Of a DNA stretch of 64,000 nucleotides, positions 1 to 7,980 are shown one piece after another. Source of the stretch: Pseudofulvibacter geojedonensis (lineage in GTDB: Bacteria; Bacteroidota; Bacteroidia; Flavobacteriales; Flavobacteriaceae); NCBI RefSeq assembly GCF_042675745.1, contig NZ_JBHTJM010000009.1, forward strand, positions 62,001 through 126,000, in the 5' to 3' direction. Position 1 is the stretch's first letter; every line of letters begins with the position of its first letter. Made by a program: the position numbers and the translations under genes. A model generated the notes under the pieces. That model saw only the letters and a list, made by a program, of their open reading frames with translations. It did not search any database and was not told the DNA's origin.

Positions 1-206
1 AAAAACATGAAGTTTTTAAAGTTAAAGAAAATTGGTATAAACAATCTGAGGCTCTCAAGAAAACTTATCCTAAATTAACTAATTACGATGTTAAATTTGA
101 AACTGGGAGAGAAATAGACCTAATATCTAGATTAAAAACTAAGTTAGATAAGGATAGATCTGAAATAATTCAGATACTAAATAAAAATCAAGAAGCTTGT
201 TTGTAA
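1..206 (+). CDS. 3' end of an unidentified gene (partial)
   Basis: An open frame enters from the left edge (first full codon at 3) and stops with TAA at 204-206, giving the last 67 residues of a protein. The tail is highly charged (many Lys, Glu and Asp) and probably helical, ending in NQEACL. I do not recognise the family. It is followed after 15 bp by an intrinsic terminator, which supports a real gene end. It lies on the element side of the integrase-tRNA junction, so it is probably cargo of the integrated element. Confidence 0.6.
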   Translation, partial: KHEVFKVKENWYKQSEALKKTYPKLTNYDVKFETGREIDLISRLKTKLDKDRSEIIQILNKNQEACL

Positions 207-221
207 ATAAGATAATCCTAG

Positions 222-252
222 AGAACAGTTGTAAAAAACTGTTCTTTTAATT
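222..252 (+). terminator. Intrinsic terminator after the partial gene
   Basis: A 9-bp stem (AGAACAGTT paired with AACTGTTCT) with a 6-nt loop is followed by TTTTAATT. It sits just past the stop codon at 206 and before the next small gene at 266. Confidence 0.75.
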
Positions 253-265
253 AATACTACAATAA

Positions 266-451
266 ATGTATATTATTAATAACATATATAAACCTGGTGA
301 TATAGTCTGTTCTAGAAAAGACCCAAAAAAAGCTCTAGTTGTAAGACTGTATGCATACAATGTGTACTATTGTAATGTAAAAGATCACCCTGAAGAGAAA
401 GAAAAAGTTTATTTTGAGAGAGAAATACAATTATACAAGCCCAGTTTTTAG
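266..451 (+). CDS. Small hypothetical protein, 61 aa
   Basis: A 61-residue protein starting with ATG, with no signal peptide or membrane segment. The opening YKPGDIV followed by a Lys-rich stretch and several Tyr-Val strands looks like a small beta-barrel of the kind found in mobile-element accessory proteins, but this is only an impression and no function is assigned. Its last 21 bp overlap the 3' end of the integrase gene tail to tail. The position between an intrinsic terminator and the integrase suggests an element-borne accessory gene. Confidence 0.5.
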   Translation: MYIINNIYKPGDIVCSRKDPKKALVVRLYAYNVYYCNVKDHPEEKEKVYFEREIQLYKPSF

Positions 452-1624
452 TTTATTTATCTCATTACTAATTTTTTTCTGAACAATCTTTCCATAGTGT
501 TTTTGTGTAACATTCATCTTGGAATGTCCTAGCAATTCAGATACAACTTCCATTGGCACACCATTATAAAGTAATACCGTTGTGGCAAAAGTCTTTCTAG
601 CTACATGATGAGTAAGTTTCTTTTCTATTCCTACTATATTTGCTATCTCTTTTAAATAAGAATTAAACTTTTGATTGGATATTCTAGGTAATTCTAAATC
701 ATACTTGTATAAAACCCCTAATGCTATTGGTAGTAGCGGGACTGACACATAAGAATTAGTTTTCTTCCTATACATTTTCACCCACTTATTTCCGTCAAAC
801 TCATCAACTATATGGTCTTTAGACAAAGCTGTCATTTCTGCATATGCTAGTCCTGTATAACAGCAGAATACAAACATATCTTTTACTTGTTGCAATCTAA
901 CTTGAGTAAAGCTATACTCTTCAAGTTTCTTTAATTCTTTTGTATCTAGATAAACTACTTTTACCTTATACTTCTTTGGTCTGTACAGTATAAATGGGTC
1001 TTTAGTTAAATAACCTTCAGCTAACGCTAGTTTTATTATCTTCCTTACTCTTTGTATTGATTTGTTAATAGTAATCTGCTTATGATTCTTTTCAGATTTT
1101 AAATAGAAATCAAAGTCATTTAGAAACTTTAACTTCAAATTATTAAGTAAATAATCACTTTTGTTATACTGATGTCTAATAAAGTTTTTTGTGTGCTTTT
1201 TAGCCTCTACAAACTTATTATAAGTAGAATTTGTATACTCTTTACCCACTAACCTTAGCATATTATCATTATGAAGCTGAAACACCTCTAAAAGCGTTTT
1301 ATTAGCTTTTACATTCTTCCCTTTGTATTGCAAGTAGATGTCATCCACATCAAACTGATTTTGGTTAACCTGCAGAAACAAAAAAGCCTGATTAATTTCT
1401 TGTTTTATCAGACTCAGTTGGGTATTAATAAAGTTATTTTCCTTATTGGGTGGTTTAGCTTTTTGCTGCTTACTAAACCATTTATTAGGTTCAATAAATT
1501 GTCCTGTAGAGAATGTTTTTCTCTTTCCTAGATAAGTTAGTCTACACTTAATTGGACACTTACCCTGTTTATTTAGTTTACTCCTATCCAATAAGAATAG
1601 AATGTTTAGTTTTCTTGGATTCAT
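431..1624 (-). CDS. Tyrosine recombinase/integrase (IntDOT-like), 397 aa
   Basis: Site-specific integrase that would insert and excise a mobile element. From the chosen ATG at 1624, an N-terminal arm-binding domain (about 1-90) is followed by a SAM-like core-binding domain (about 105-205) and a catalytic domain (about 225-390). Visible catalytic features are HHVAR (His340, Arg343), LLGHS (His367) and the HYGK nucleophile Tyr377. The first catalytic Arg is replaced by Ala260 in YTGLAYAE. Loss of this Arg is known in Bacteroidota integrases such as IntDOT. A longer frame exists from a TTG at 1669, but that codon lies in a repeated GGTACC motif, so the ATG is preferred. The gene start faces the 3' end of tRNA-fMet, the usual arrangement for tRNA-targeting elements. 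Confidence 0.93.
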   Translation of the reverse strand: MNPRKLNILFLLDRSKLNKQGKCPIKCRLTYLGKRKTFSTGQFIEPNKWFSKQQKAKPPNKENNFINTQLSLIKQEINQAFLFLQVNQNQFDVDDIYLQYKGKNVKANKTLLEVFQLHNDNMLRLVGKEYTNSTYNKFVEAKKHTKNFIRHQYNKSDYLLNNLKLKFLNDFDFYLKSEKNHKQITINKSIQRVRKIIKLALAEGYLTKDPFILYRPKKYKVKVVYLDTKELKKLEEYSFTQVRLQQVKDMFVFCCYTGLAYAEMTALSKDHIVDEFDGNKWVKMYRKKTNSYVSVPLLPIALGVLYKYDLELPRISNQKFNSYLKEIANIVGIEKKLTHHVARKTFATTVLLYNGVPMEVVSELLGHSKMNVTQKHYGKIVQKKISNEINKLKTGLV

Positions 1625-1636
1625 ATAAAATTGGTT

Positions 1637-1667
1637 TTGGGGTACCCGATGAGAAAATTGGGGTACC
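1637..1667. repeat. Two 10-bp direct repeats, 21-bp phased, upstream of the integrase
   Basis: TTGGGGTACC occurs at 1637-1646 and again at 1658-1667, exactly 21 bp apart (two helical turns), each containing the palindrome GGTACC. The pair lies immediately upstream of the integrase start and about 120 bp from the tRNA 3' end. The spacing suits side-by-side protein binding, for example arm-type integrase sites or an autoregulatory operator. The function is inferred. Confidence 0.55.
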
Positions 1668-1743
1668 AATTAGGAGACCTTTTAATAGTAAAAAGGAAAA
1701 ACAAAGTGATTGAATGGAAAGGTTGTATTAGCTGAATTTAACG

Positions 1744-1777
1744 CACAAAAAAAGAGTAATCATTTCTGATTACTCTT
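1744..1777 (-). terminator. Intrinsic terminator of tRNA-fMet
   Basis: On the minus strand AGAGTAATCA pairs with TGATTACTCT around a short loop and is followed by a run of seven T. It lies 7 bp past the tRNA 3' end and before the integrase promoter region. Confidence 0.8.
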
Positions 1778-1783
1778 ACTTAG

Positions 1784-1856
1784 TAGCGGGAGCAGGACTC
1801 GAACCTGCGACCTTCGGGTTATGAGCCCGACGAGCTGCCTACTGCTCTATCCCGCG
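1784..1856 (-). tRNA. Initiator tRNA-fMet (CAT)
   Basis: A full cloverleaf can be folded. The anticodon is CAU in the loop CTCATAA. The anticodon stem has the three consecutive G-C pairs (GGG/CCC) diagnostic of initiators, and the first acceptor position does not pair (C1 opposite U72), also an initiator trait. The T loop is TTCGAGT. CCA is not encoded after A73. An integrase gene begins 160 bp beyond the 3' end, so this tRNA is probably the integration target of the left-hand element. A consensus promoter lies just upstream. Confidence 0.95.
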
Positions 1857-1867
1857 CTATTGGACTG

Positions 1868-1897
1868 CAAATATACAACCGATTTATAAACTCACAA
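1868..1897 (-). promoter_or_regulatory. Flavobacterial-type promoter of tRNA-fMet
   Basis: On the minus strand, TTG at 1897-1895, a 19-bp spacer and TATATTTG at 1875-1868 match the Bacteroidota housekeeping consensus TTG-N19-TAnnTTTG. The tRNA begins 12 bp downstream. Confidence 0.8.
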
Positions 1898-1915
1898 GCT
1901 TTTTACACTAATTTT

Positions 1916-3829
1916 TTAAGAAAAATTATCTATTTCTTCCTGTACAGCTTCCCATTCTTCCATAAGTTGCTCTAAATCATCTTTTTTATGCTGATACTTA
2001 TCGAAAAAATTTTCTTCGGCGATTGTAGCTTCATAATTAATTTCTAACTCTACATCTATATTTTTTATCTCTTTTTCTAAAGCATTTATCTTAGCTTCTA
2101 CCTTACTCAACTTATTATTTAAACTTTTTAGTTTCTTTTGGTCTTCATAAGATTGCTTCTTTTCTGATTTATTGCTCAATTCTTCTTTTACTATAGTACG
2201 TTTCTCTACCTCTCTTAAGTTTTCAACCTTTCTAGATTCTAAATAATAATCTATATCTCCTAAATACTCCTTTATTTTATGATCTTTAAACTCGTATACT
2301 TTATTAGTTAATCCTTGTAAAAAATCTCTATCATGAGACACTAGTATTAAAGTGCCTTCAAACTTTTGTAATGCTTCTTTAAGTACATTTTTTGATTTAA
2401 TATCTAAATGGTTTGTTGGCTCATCCATTACCAATACATTTAAAGGCTGCAATAGTAATTTAGCTAAAGCTAATCGATTACGCTCTCCCCCAGACAAAAC
2501 CTTTACCTTTTTATCTACTTCTTCTCCTCTAAACAAAAATGCACCTAAAATATCTCTTACTTTTGTTCTATTAGATTCATTGGCTGCATCTACCATGGTA
2601 TCTTCAACCGTTTTATTACCGTCTAAATATTCTGCTTGATTTTGAGCAAAATATCCTATTTGAACATTATGACCTAACTTTAGGTTACCTTCAAAAGGAA
2701 TTTCATTAACAATCATCTTTGCTAAAGTTGACTTACCCTGACCATTTTGTCCTACAAAAGCTGTTTTAGAGTCTCTCTCAATTACTAAATCAACATTACT
2801 TAATACTTTCTTATTGCCATAATTTTTAGAAACACCAGATGCTTCTACAACAATTTTACCAGGAACAATAGAAATAGGAAAATTTAAGCTCATAACGCTA
2901 TTATCTTCCTGATCTACCTCTATTCTATCTAACTTATCTAACTTTTTGATAAGAGATTGAGCCATAGTAGCCTTATTAGCTTTGGCTCTAAATTTTTCAA
3001 TGAGTTTTTCTGTATGCTCTATATGCTTTTGTTGATTTTTTTGAGCTGCAATTTGTTGTTCTCTTATCTCTTCTCTTAAAATCAAATATTTAGAATAAGG
3101 TTTATTATAGTCGTAAATCCTACCTAAAGAAATCTCTATTGTTCTATTAGTAACATTGTCAAGAAACATTTTATCGTGAGATACAATTACCACCGCTCCT
3201 TGATAGTTTTTTAAAAAGTTTTCTAACCAAATAATAGATTCTATATCTAAATGGTTTGTAGGCTCATCTAACAGCAATATATCATTTTTCTGAAGCAATA
3301 ATTTGGCTAATTCTATTCGCATTCTCCATCCACCTGAAAAAGTATCTGTAAGCTTATTAAAATCCTCTCTTTGAAAACCTAGTCCCTGAAGAATTTTTTC
3401 TGTTTCTCCTTGATAATTATATCCACCGTGGATTTCATACTGTTGTTGTAACTCTGTAGTTTTATCAATTAACGCTGCATACTCTTTACTCTCATAATCA
3501 TCTCTAACGCTTAACTCGTTATTAACTTCTTCTATCTCAAATTCTAATTTTTTAATTAACTGAAACGCTTGGTAACTTTCTTCTAAAACAGTTCTTCCGG
3601 CTACGAAATCTATATCCTGTCTTAAAAATCCAATTTGAATATCTTTTTCTAATGCTAATTGACCCGTGTCATATTCTTGGTCGCCTGCTATAATTTTTAA
3701 TAATGTAGATTTACCTGCACCATTTTTACCAATTAGTCCAACTCTATCTCCACCTCCTAAACGAAAAGCAATTTCTTCGAATAAAAATTCTCCTTGAAAT
3801 GAAACTGATAAATTATGTATGTTTAACAT
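1916..3829 (-). CDS. ABC-F family ATPase, 637 aa
   Basis: Soluble protein with two ABC ATPase domains and no membrane segments, the layout of ABC-F ribosome-associated factors that rescue or tune translation. Domain 1 has Walker A GKNGAGKST (near residue 35), signature FSGGW and Walker B LLLDEPTNHLD. Domain 2 has Walker A GQNGQGKST, signature LSGGE and VMDEPTNHLD. The interdomain linker is Lys-rich, and the last 80 residues form a charged coiled coil as in Uup/YdiF-type members. It starts with ATG, 63 bp from the divergent DUF983 gene. Which ABC-F subfamily it belongs to, and whether it gives antibiotic resistance, cannot be told from sequence. Confidence 0.93.
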   Translation of the reverse strand: MLNIHNLSVSFQGEFLFEEIAFRLGGGDRVGLIGKNGAGKSTLLKIIAGDQEYDTGQLALEKDIQIGFLRQDIDFVAGRTVLEESYQAFQLIKKLEFEIEEVNNELSVRDDYESKEYAALIDKTTELQQQYEIHGGYNYQGETEKILQGLGFQREDFNKLTDTFSGGWRMRIELAKLLLQKNDILLLDEPTNHLDIESIIWLENFLKNYQGAVVIVSHDKMFLDNVTNRTIEISLGRIYDYNKPYSKYLILREEIREQQIAAQKNQQKHIEHTEKLIEKFRAKANKATMAQSLIKKLDKLDRIEVDQEDNSVMSLNFPISIVPGKIVVEASGVSKNYGNKKVLSNVDLVIERDSKTAFVGQNGQGKSTLAKMIVNEIPFEGNLKLGHNVQIGYFAQNQAEYLDGNKTVEDTMVDAANESNRTKVRDILGAFLFRGEEVDKKVKVLSGGERNRLALAKLLLQPLNVLVMDEPTNHLDIKSKNVLKEALQKFEGTLILVSHDRDFLQGLTNKVYEFKDHKIKEYLGDIDYYLESRKVENLREVEKRTIVKEELSNKSEKKQSYEDQKKLKSLNNKLSKVEAKINALEKEIKNIDVELEINYEATIAEENFFDKYQHKKDDLEQLMEEWEAVQEEIDNFS

Positions 3830-3892
3830 TTGTGTAGCTTTAATTATTACAAAGATGCTTAAATTTGTTCTTGAATAAAAATCTAAATAAAA

Positions 3893-4285
3893 ATGCTTGG
3901 TAAAGGCTCAAAAATTTATAGCATTATAACAGGATCATGTCCTAGATGTCACGATCAAAGCATGTATAAAGTTAAGAATCCTTTTCTTTTTTTGAGGGCA
4001 TTAGACATGCATGAAAAATGCTCAAATTGTCAACTTAAATACCAAATAGAACCGTCTTTTTTTTACGGAGCTATGTATGTGAGTTATGCTGTAGGAATAG
4101 CATTTGCTGTTGCAGCATATATTATTAGTAAATATGTATTTAATGCGGATATTTTAATGTCTTTCATATCCATTACAATTACCCTTATTGTCTTTTTACC
4201 TGTAATAACTAGATTATCTAGAAACTTGTGGATAAACATGTTTATTAAGTACAATAATGACGCTAGGAACGATTCCACTTCTTAA
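3893..4285 (+). CDS. DUF983 family membrane protein, 130 aa
   Basis: Small membrane protein with an N-terminal zinc-ribbon-like pair CPRCH and CSNC (about residues 22-50), followed by two hydrophobic helices (about 63-85 and 90-112). This Cys-motif plus two-helix layout is typical of DUF983 proteins, whose role is unknown. A TAAATTTG minus-7-like element sits at 3860-3867. The 3' end overlaps the convergent oxidoreductase gene by 23 bp. Confidence 0.85.
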   Translation: MLGKGSKIYSIITGSCPRCHDQSMYKVKNPFLFLRALDMHEKCSNCQLKYQIEPSFFYGAMYVSYAVGIAFAVAAYIISKYVFNADILMSFISITITLIVFLPVITRLSRNLWINMFIKYNNDARNDSTS

Positions 4286-5315
4286 ACCTATTAATATTTA
4301 TTTCTTCGTCTAATAAACTATCGTTCTCTATAAATTCATATAAGTGCTTACTCATAAGGGGTGCTACCATAACTCCTCTTGTACCCATACCATTTAAAAC
4401 GTAATAATTTGAATATTTTGGATGTCTCCCCAACAAAGGTCTCCTATCACCTACAGTTGGCCTTATTCCTGCATCTTGACTAACAACTTGATAATTGCAT
4501 TTAATAATTGAAGATAACTTTAATAATAGTTCTTCTTTTCCTACCTCAGTAGTTTTCCAATCTTTATCATTTCTATTATAGGTTGCTCCTACAAAATAAT
4601 TATCATCACCTAATGGAATTAAAAAAACTCCTGATTTAACAATATGATTTAATTTAAGATTAGGCGAATGAATAACCAGTGTTTCTCCTTTATTACCGAC
4701 TAAAGGCAACCTATTAAAATAAGGATTGTTCTTTAAGCCAAAACCTTCAGCAAAAATGATTGACTTGGCTTTTAAACTTTTATACGATATATGATCTTCA
4801 AAGTGACTTAGCTCATTAAAATTAAAATCTTCTAACAAGTACTGGTCACTACCAGTTAAATATTGCTGATAGTCTTTTAACAAATTTGCCACTAACAAGC
4901 GTCCAGCGTACAGTACTTCTCCATACTTGTGATGAGCATCTATATATTCGTTTTTATTATCTATAAAACAAGGATTCATAAATTCTGATAAGTTAGGCTT
5001 ATCTGAAGCAACAATCCAATTGTTCTGATCATCAATAGAATTAAATAAACGTCTTACCGAAAATGGTTTTAAAAACCTATTACCTAATAACAATTCTACT
5101 TCTTTATAAAAAGGAATTGCATAATCTAGCTGTTCTTTAGCCTTCCAGCTTAAAGTAAATCTCTTTAAAATAACAGGGTTATACATACCACCAGCAACTA
5201 TAGATGATGTTTCATAGCCTTTATCTATAATAATAAAGGATTTATTTTGTTTACGTAACTGCTCTGCAAAAGACATGCCTGCTAGTCCGAACCCTACTAT
5301 AATATAATCTAACAT
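4263..5315 (-). CDS. FAD-dependent oxidoreductase (DAO family), 350 aa
   Basis: Starts with a Rossmann FAD-binding motif, YIIVGFGLAGMSFAE (residues 3-17), followed by an acidic strand end IIIDKG. The C-terminal DAO-type part contains GIRPTVGDRRPLLG and NGMGTRGVMVAP, which resembles glycine/D-amino-acid oxidase folds such as the MnmC C-terminal domain. The substrate is unknown. The start at 5315 is chosen over a codon at 5339 because the longer form would begin inside the gldN terminator stem. The gene follows gldN on the same strand but is separated from it by that terminator. Confidence 0.85.
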   Translation of the reverse strand: MLDYIIVGFGLAGMSFAEQLRKQNKSFIIIDKGYETSSIVAGGMYNPVILKRFTLSWKAKEQLDYAIPFYKEVELLLGNRFLKPFSVRRLFNSIDDQNNWIVASDKPNLSEFMNPCFIDNKNEYIDAHHKYGEVLYAGRLLVANLLKDYQQYLTGSDQYLLEDFNFNELSHFEDHISYKSLKAKSIIFAEGFGLKNNPYFNRLPLVGNKGETLVIHSPNLKLNHIVKSGVFLIPLGDDNYFVGATYNRNDKDWKTTEVGKEELLLKLSSIIKCNYQVVSQDAGIRPTVGDRRPLLGRHPKYSNYYVLNGMGTRGVMVAPLMSKHLYEFIENDSLLDEEININRFKKWNRS

Positions 5316-5325
5316 ATGGTAAAAA

Positions 5326-5355
5326 TAAAAAACTCTCACAAAAGTGAGAGTTTTA
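5326..5355 (-). terminator. Intrinsic terminator after gldN
   Basis: On the minus strand AACTCTCAC and GTGAGAGTT form a 9-bp stem with a TTTT loop, followed by TTTATTTTT. It ends the gldKLMN transcription unit 25 bp past the gldN stop. Confidence 0.85.
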
Positions 5356-5378
5356 ATATTGTTATAAATTTGAGAGGC

Positions 5379-6269
5379 TTAGTATTGCCATTGATCTAAT
5401 TCAAAATCTCTGATCTTAGTTTTGATTCTATCAGACTCTAATAATTGCATTAAAGCATCATTAGGAATGTACTCATCAATCTTTCTATCTTGATAAACGT
5501 TTTCTTCTTTATACATATAAGCTCCAAAACGTCTTGAATTCATAATATGATCGAAAGAAATAGGCATTGCTGTATTCTTGTTATTAAAAGACTTTGCTTC
5601 ATTTAAAACTTCACGCACATCCGGATAGAACACCCAGAAAGCATCAATTAAATCTCCATCATCAGAATCGATAAAATAAACATCAGGAATTACCGGACAT
5701 AAAGCCATTATTCTGTATTTTAACTCACCTTGACGCTTGTCAAAATACCAAAGACCTTTTATTTTATATTCTTTAACGTGATAAGAAGTGATAGCAGTAG
5801 TATCTATATATTCTGGAGATATTGGTTCACCAGCATTGAATTGCTCGTATCCTAAATCTGCTGTATCAATTTTCATCATACCCTCTGCAACTTGATCCCA
5901 AGTTTGCTTTGTAGTAAAATAAGAATCTGCATAGATATCTTTTATGTTTCCATTTTTAATGTTTTTTACTAACACATCAAATAAACTTCTTCTTTCCTTA
6001 CCAATGTTCATGGTATCTACAGGGTAGTATAAAGGAAAGTTTATACGCTCATCTAATACTATTTTTTCCCAAGTCATTTTAGACCATAAAATATCCCTAT
6101 CGTCTACATAACCATATTCTAAAGGAGTATTGTTATCGTATTTTTCTTGGGCTTCGGTTTTAACACCAATTTCTTCTGGTGCTTTTGCGTTTAAAATATT
6201 AAACTGTGCAAATACACCTTGTGAAGCTATAACAAATGTAGCTGTTAATAAAAAATTTCTCAAATTCAT
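5379..6269 (-). CDS. gldN: Gliding motility/T9SS protein GldN, 296 aa
   Basis: Periplasmic component that forms a ring with the lipoprotein GldK around the type IX secretion trans-envelope complex. It has a signal peptide of about 21 residues ending FAQ, and the body contains the family-typical tracts DDRDILWSKMTWEKI, RREL-like KERRSLFDVL and FWVFYPDVREVLNE. The 296-residue length fits GldN/PorN. It is last in the gldK-gldL-gldM-gldN order, 90 bp after gldM. That gap holds two hairpins and the gene is followed by an intrinsic terminator. The gldN paralogue gldO is not in the window. Confidence 0.96.
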   Translation of the reverse strand: MNLRNFLLTATFVIASQGVFAQFNILNAKAPEEIGVKTEAQEKYDNNTPLEYGYVDDRDILWSKMTWEKIVLDERINFPLYYPVDTMNIGKERRSLFDVLVKNIKNGNIKDIYADSYFTTKQTWDQVAEGMMKIDTADLGYEQFNAGEPISPEYIDTTAITSYHVKEYKIKGLWYFDKRQGELKYRIMALCPVIPDVYFIDSDDGDLIDAFWVFYPDVREVLNEAKSFNNKNTAMPISFDHIMNSRRFGAYMYKEENVYQDRKIDEYIPNDALMQLLESDRIKTKIRDFELDQWQY

Positions 6270-6288
6270 TTTCTCAAGTTTAAGGGTT

Positions 6289-6348
6289 TTACATCTAATA
6301 TGATGTAAATAATAACAATTTAGGGTATAACATCCCTAAATTGTTATT
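6289..6348 (-). other. Two tandem hairpins between gldM and gldN
   Basis: The first hairpin met by transcription has perfect 15-bp arms (6334-6348 with 6311-6325, AATAACAATTTAGGG) and an 8-nt loop. The second has 7-bp arms (TTACATC 6289-6295 with 6302-6308). Neither is followed by a T run, so they do not look like simple terminators. They could be RNA processing or stability elements that set GldN level relative to GldM. Confidence 0.6.
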
Positions 6349-6359
6349 ATATAAGTATT

Positions 6360-7916
6360 CTAGTTTGTCAACTCAACAATACATGGAGAAGCTGGCTTAG
6401 TCTTAACTGGACTTCCAACTACTTTTGTTTTCATGTCAAATATTTGAATAGACTCACCTCTTTTAGCTCTCATTAAAGCTGATTTTGCTCTATCATTCAA
6501 TCTACTACCATTACAAGTAATTGTAGCTTGTCCAGGTACTTTAAATTTAAAAGTAGTAACCTGTAATTTTAAATCGAAAGCAAATCCTTCTAATACTGCA
6601 GAAATAGATGAATTCTTTAATGAATTCTTAGATTTCTTTACAGTACCTACAGCACCTGATACAGCTGCTTGAGGACGTGGAATATCTTTAATTCTAAATT
6701 TCTTTCTATCTGAAACCTTAGATCCATCAGGTAAAGTACCAGTTACATTAATTGTAACCTCTCTACCTTTAGAAGGTGTCATTATATATCCTTTCCCAGA
6801 TTTTCTTAAACCAGGTGCAGCTGCACTTACTTTATTGTCAGAAATTCCTGCAAAAGATATAGTCATTGGGTTAGGAATTCCACGATAAACTACGTTCATT
6901 TTATCTGCAGAGATTGTTGCTGAGTTAGGCTTAGGTACTACAGCATATGCACTTTCTATACCTACTTTAACTTCTTTTCCGTCTTCTAAGAAAACAAATT
7001 CTCCTTTTAACTCTCTTTCACCTACAGCACCAGCTGGAAAATCTAAAACAACTCCACCATCTTTAAAGTTCTTCTTGTCAATTTCTTGACCATTTAAAAT
7101 TACTTTATTAGGCTTAGTAGAATCATCATAACGACCTAAAACAATTCTTCCTTTGAAGTTTTCTCCGTTAAAGAAAGCAGTTTTTTCTGGTATAACGAAA
7201 GCGTTATACTTATCCATAGATAACTCAGATTTTTGCTTACCAGTTAATAAAACTGATAATATATCATACTCTAAGTTTTTAACATCTGATTGGTAAGCTG
7301 ATAATTTAGCTACAGAAGCAATTGCTGGAAAACCTTTGAAGTTATAATCTAACCAAGATTTAGTAGCTCCATCATTTGCTTTAACTTTATCAGTATTAAA
7401 TTTAGATTCTAAAATTTTCTTAATTGAAGGATTTTTAGCTCCAACAATAGACATCATAGATTTTCTATAATCATCAAAAGCTTTAACAATTTCTTTTCCT
7501 TTTGGAGACATGTTATCACCAGCAAACCATGCTTCGTCTACTTTGTCTCCTTTATCCATACTCTGGTAAGGCAACTCTCCTGTTTTCTCATCTCTATCTG
7601 CCTCATAAGGCTTTAAGATATCAGCTTTTAAACCGTCAATAAAAGAAACTAATTTCTTAGACTCTTTTGACACATTATCTGCCAAACCTTTTAAAGGTAC
7701 ATATTTGTCTGGTTGCTCTCCTGCTAATCTCTTTAATTCTCCGTGAACTTCAGCATTTTTAGCATCTGAGTTTTTATTATTTTCTACGAACTTATTGTTC
7801 ATAATACCGAACGCTGACAATACTTCTTTTGACATGTTCAGTGCTAACATCGCGATTAATACCAAGTACATAAGATTAATCATCTTCTGCCTTGGTGATA
7901 AATTTCCACCTGCCAT
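6360..7916 (-). CDS. gldM: Gliding motility/T9SS motor protein GldM, 518 aa
   Basis: Inner-membrane-anchored rod of the T9SS/gliding rotary motor. A short cytoplasmic N-terminus with Arg9 is followed by one transmembrane helix (about 12-35, carrying Glu31), and the rest is periplasmic and would form the known D1-D4 domains that reach GldK/GldN. GldM dimers sit inside a GldL pentamer and the helix rotates with proton flow (established for F. johnsoniae). The C-terminal domain ends in a Lys/Pro-rich segment before IVELTN. The length matches the family. It lies 64 bp downstream of gldL. Confidence 0.97.
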   Translation of the reverse strand: MAGGNLSPRQKMINLMYLVLIAMLALNMSKEVLSAFGIMNNKFVENNKNSDAKNAEVHGELKRLAGEQPDKYVPLKGLADNVSKESKKLVSFIDGLKADILKPYEADRDEKTGELPYQSMDKGDKVDEAWFAGDNMSPKGKEIVKAFDDYRKSMMSIVGAKNPSIKKILESKFNTDKVKANDGATKSWLDYNFKGFPAIASVAKLSAYQSDVKNLEYDILSVLLTGKQKSELSMDKYNAFVIPEKTAFFNGENFKGRIVLGRYDDSTKPNKVILNGQEIDKKNFKDGGVVLDFPAGAVGERELKGEFVFLEDGKEVKVGIESAYAVVPKPNSATISADKMNVVYRGIPNPMTISFAGISDNKVSAAAPGLRKSGKGYIMTPSKGREVTINVTGTLPDGSKVSDRKKFRIKDIPRPQAAVSGAVGTVKKSKNSLKNSSISAVLEGFAFDLKLQVTTFKFKVPGQATITCNGSRLNDRAKSALMRAKRGESIQIFDMKTKVVGSPVKTKPASPCIVELTN

Positions 7917-7980
7917 ATTCTAATTAGTTTTTCTTAATTAATAAAAAATTTGATTGTAAAATAGTTTTATTAAAAACTAA

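Noticed and set aside
1625..1669. Longer integrase start at TTG 1669
   Set aside because: It would begin within the second GGTACC repeat, uses a weak start codon, and the added residues do not resemble an integrase N-terminus. The ATG at 1624 is followed directly by a typical arm-domain sequence.
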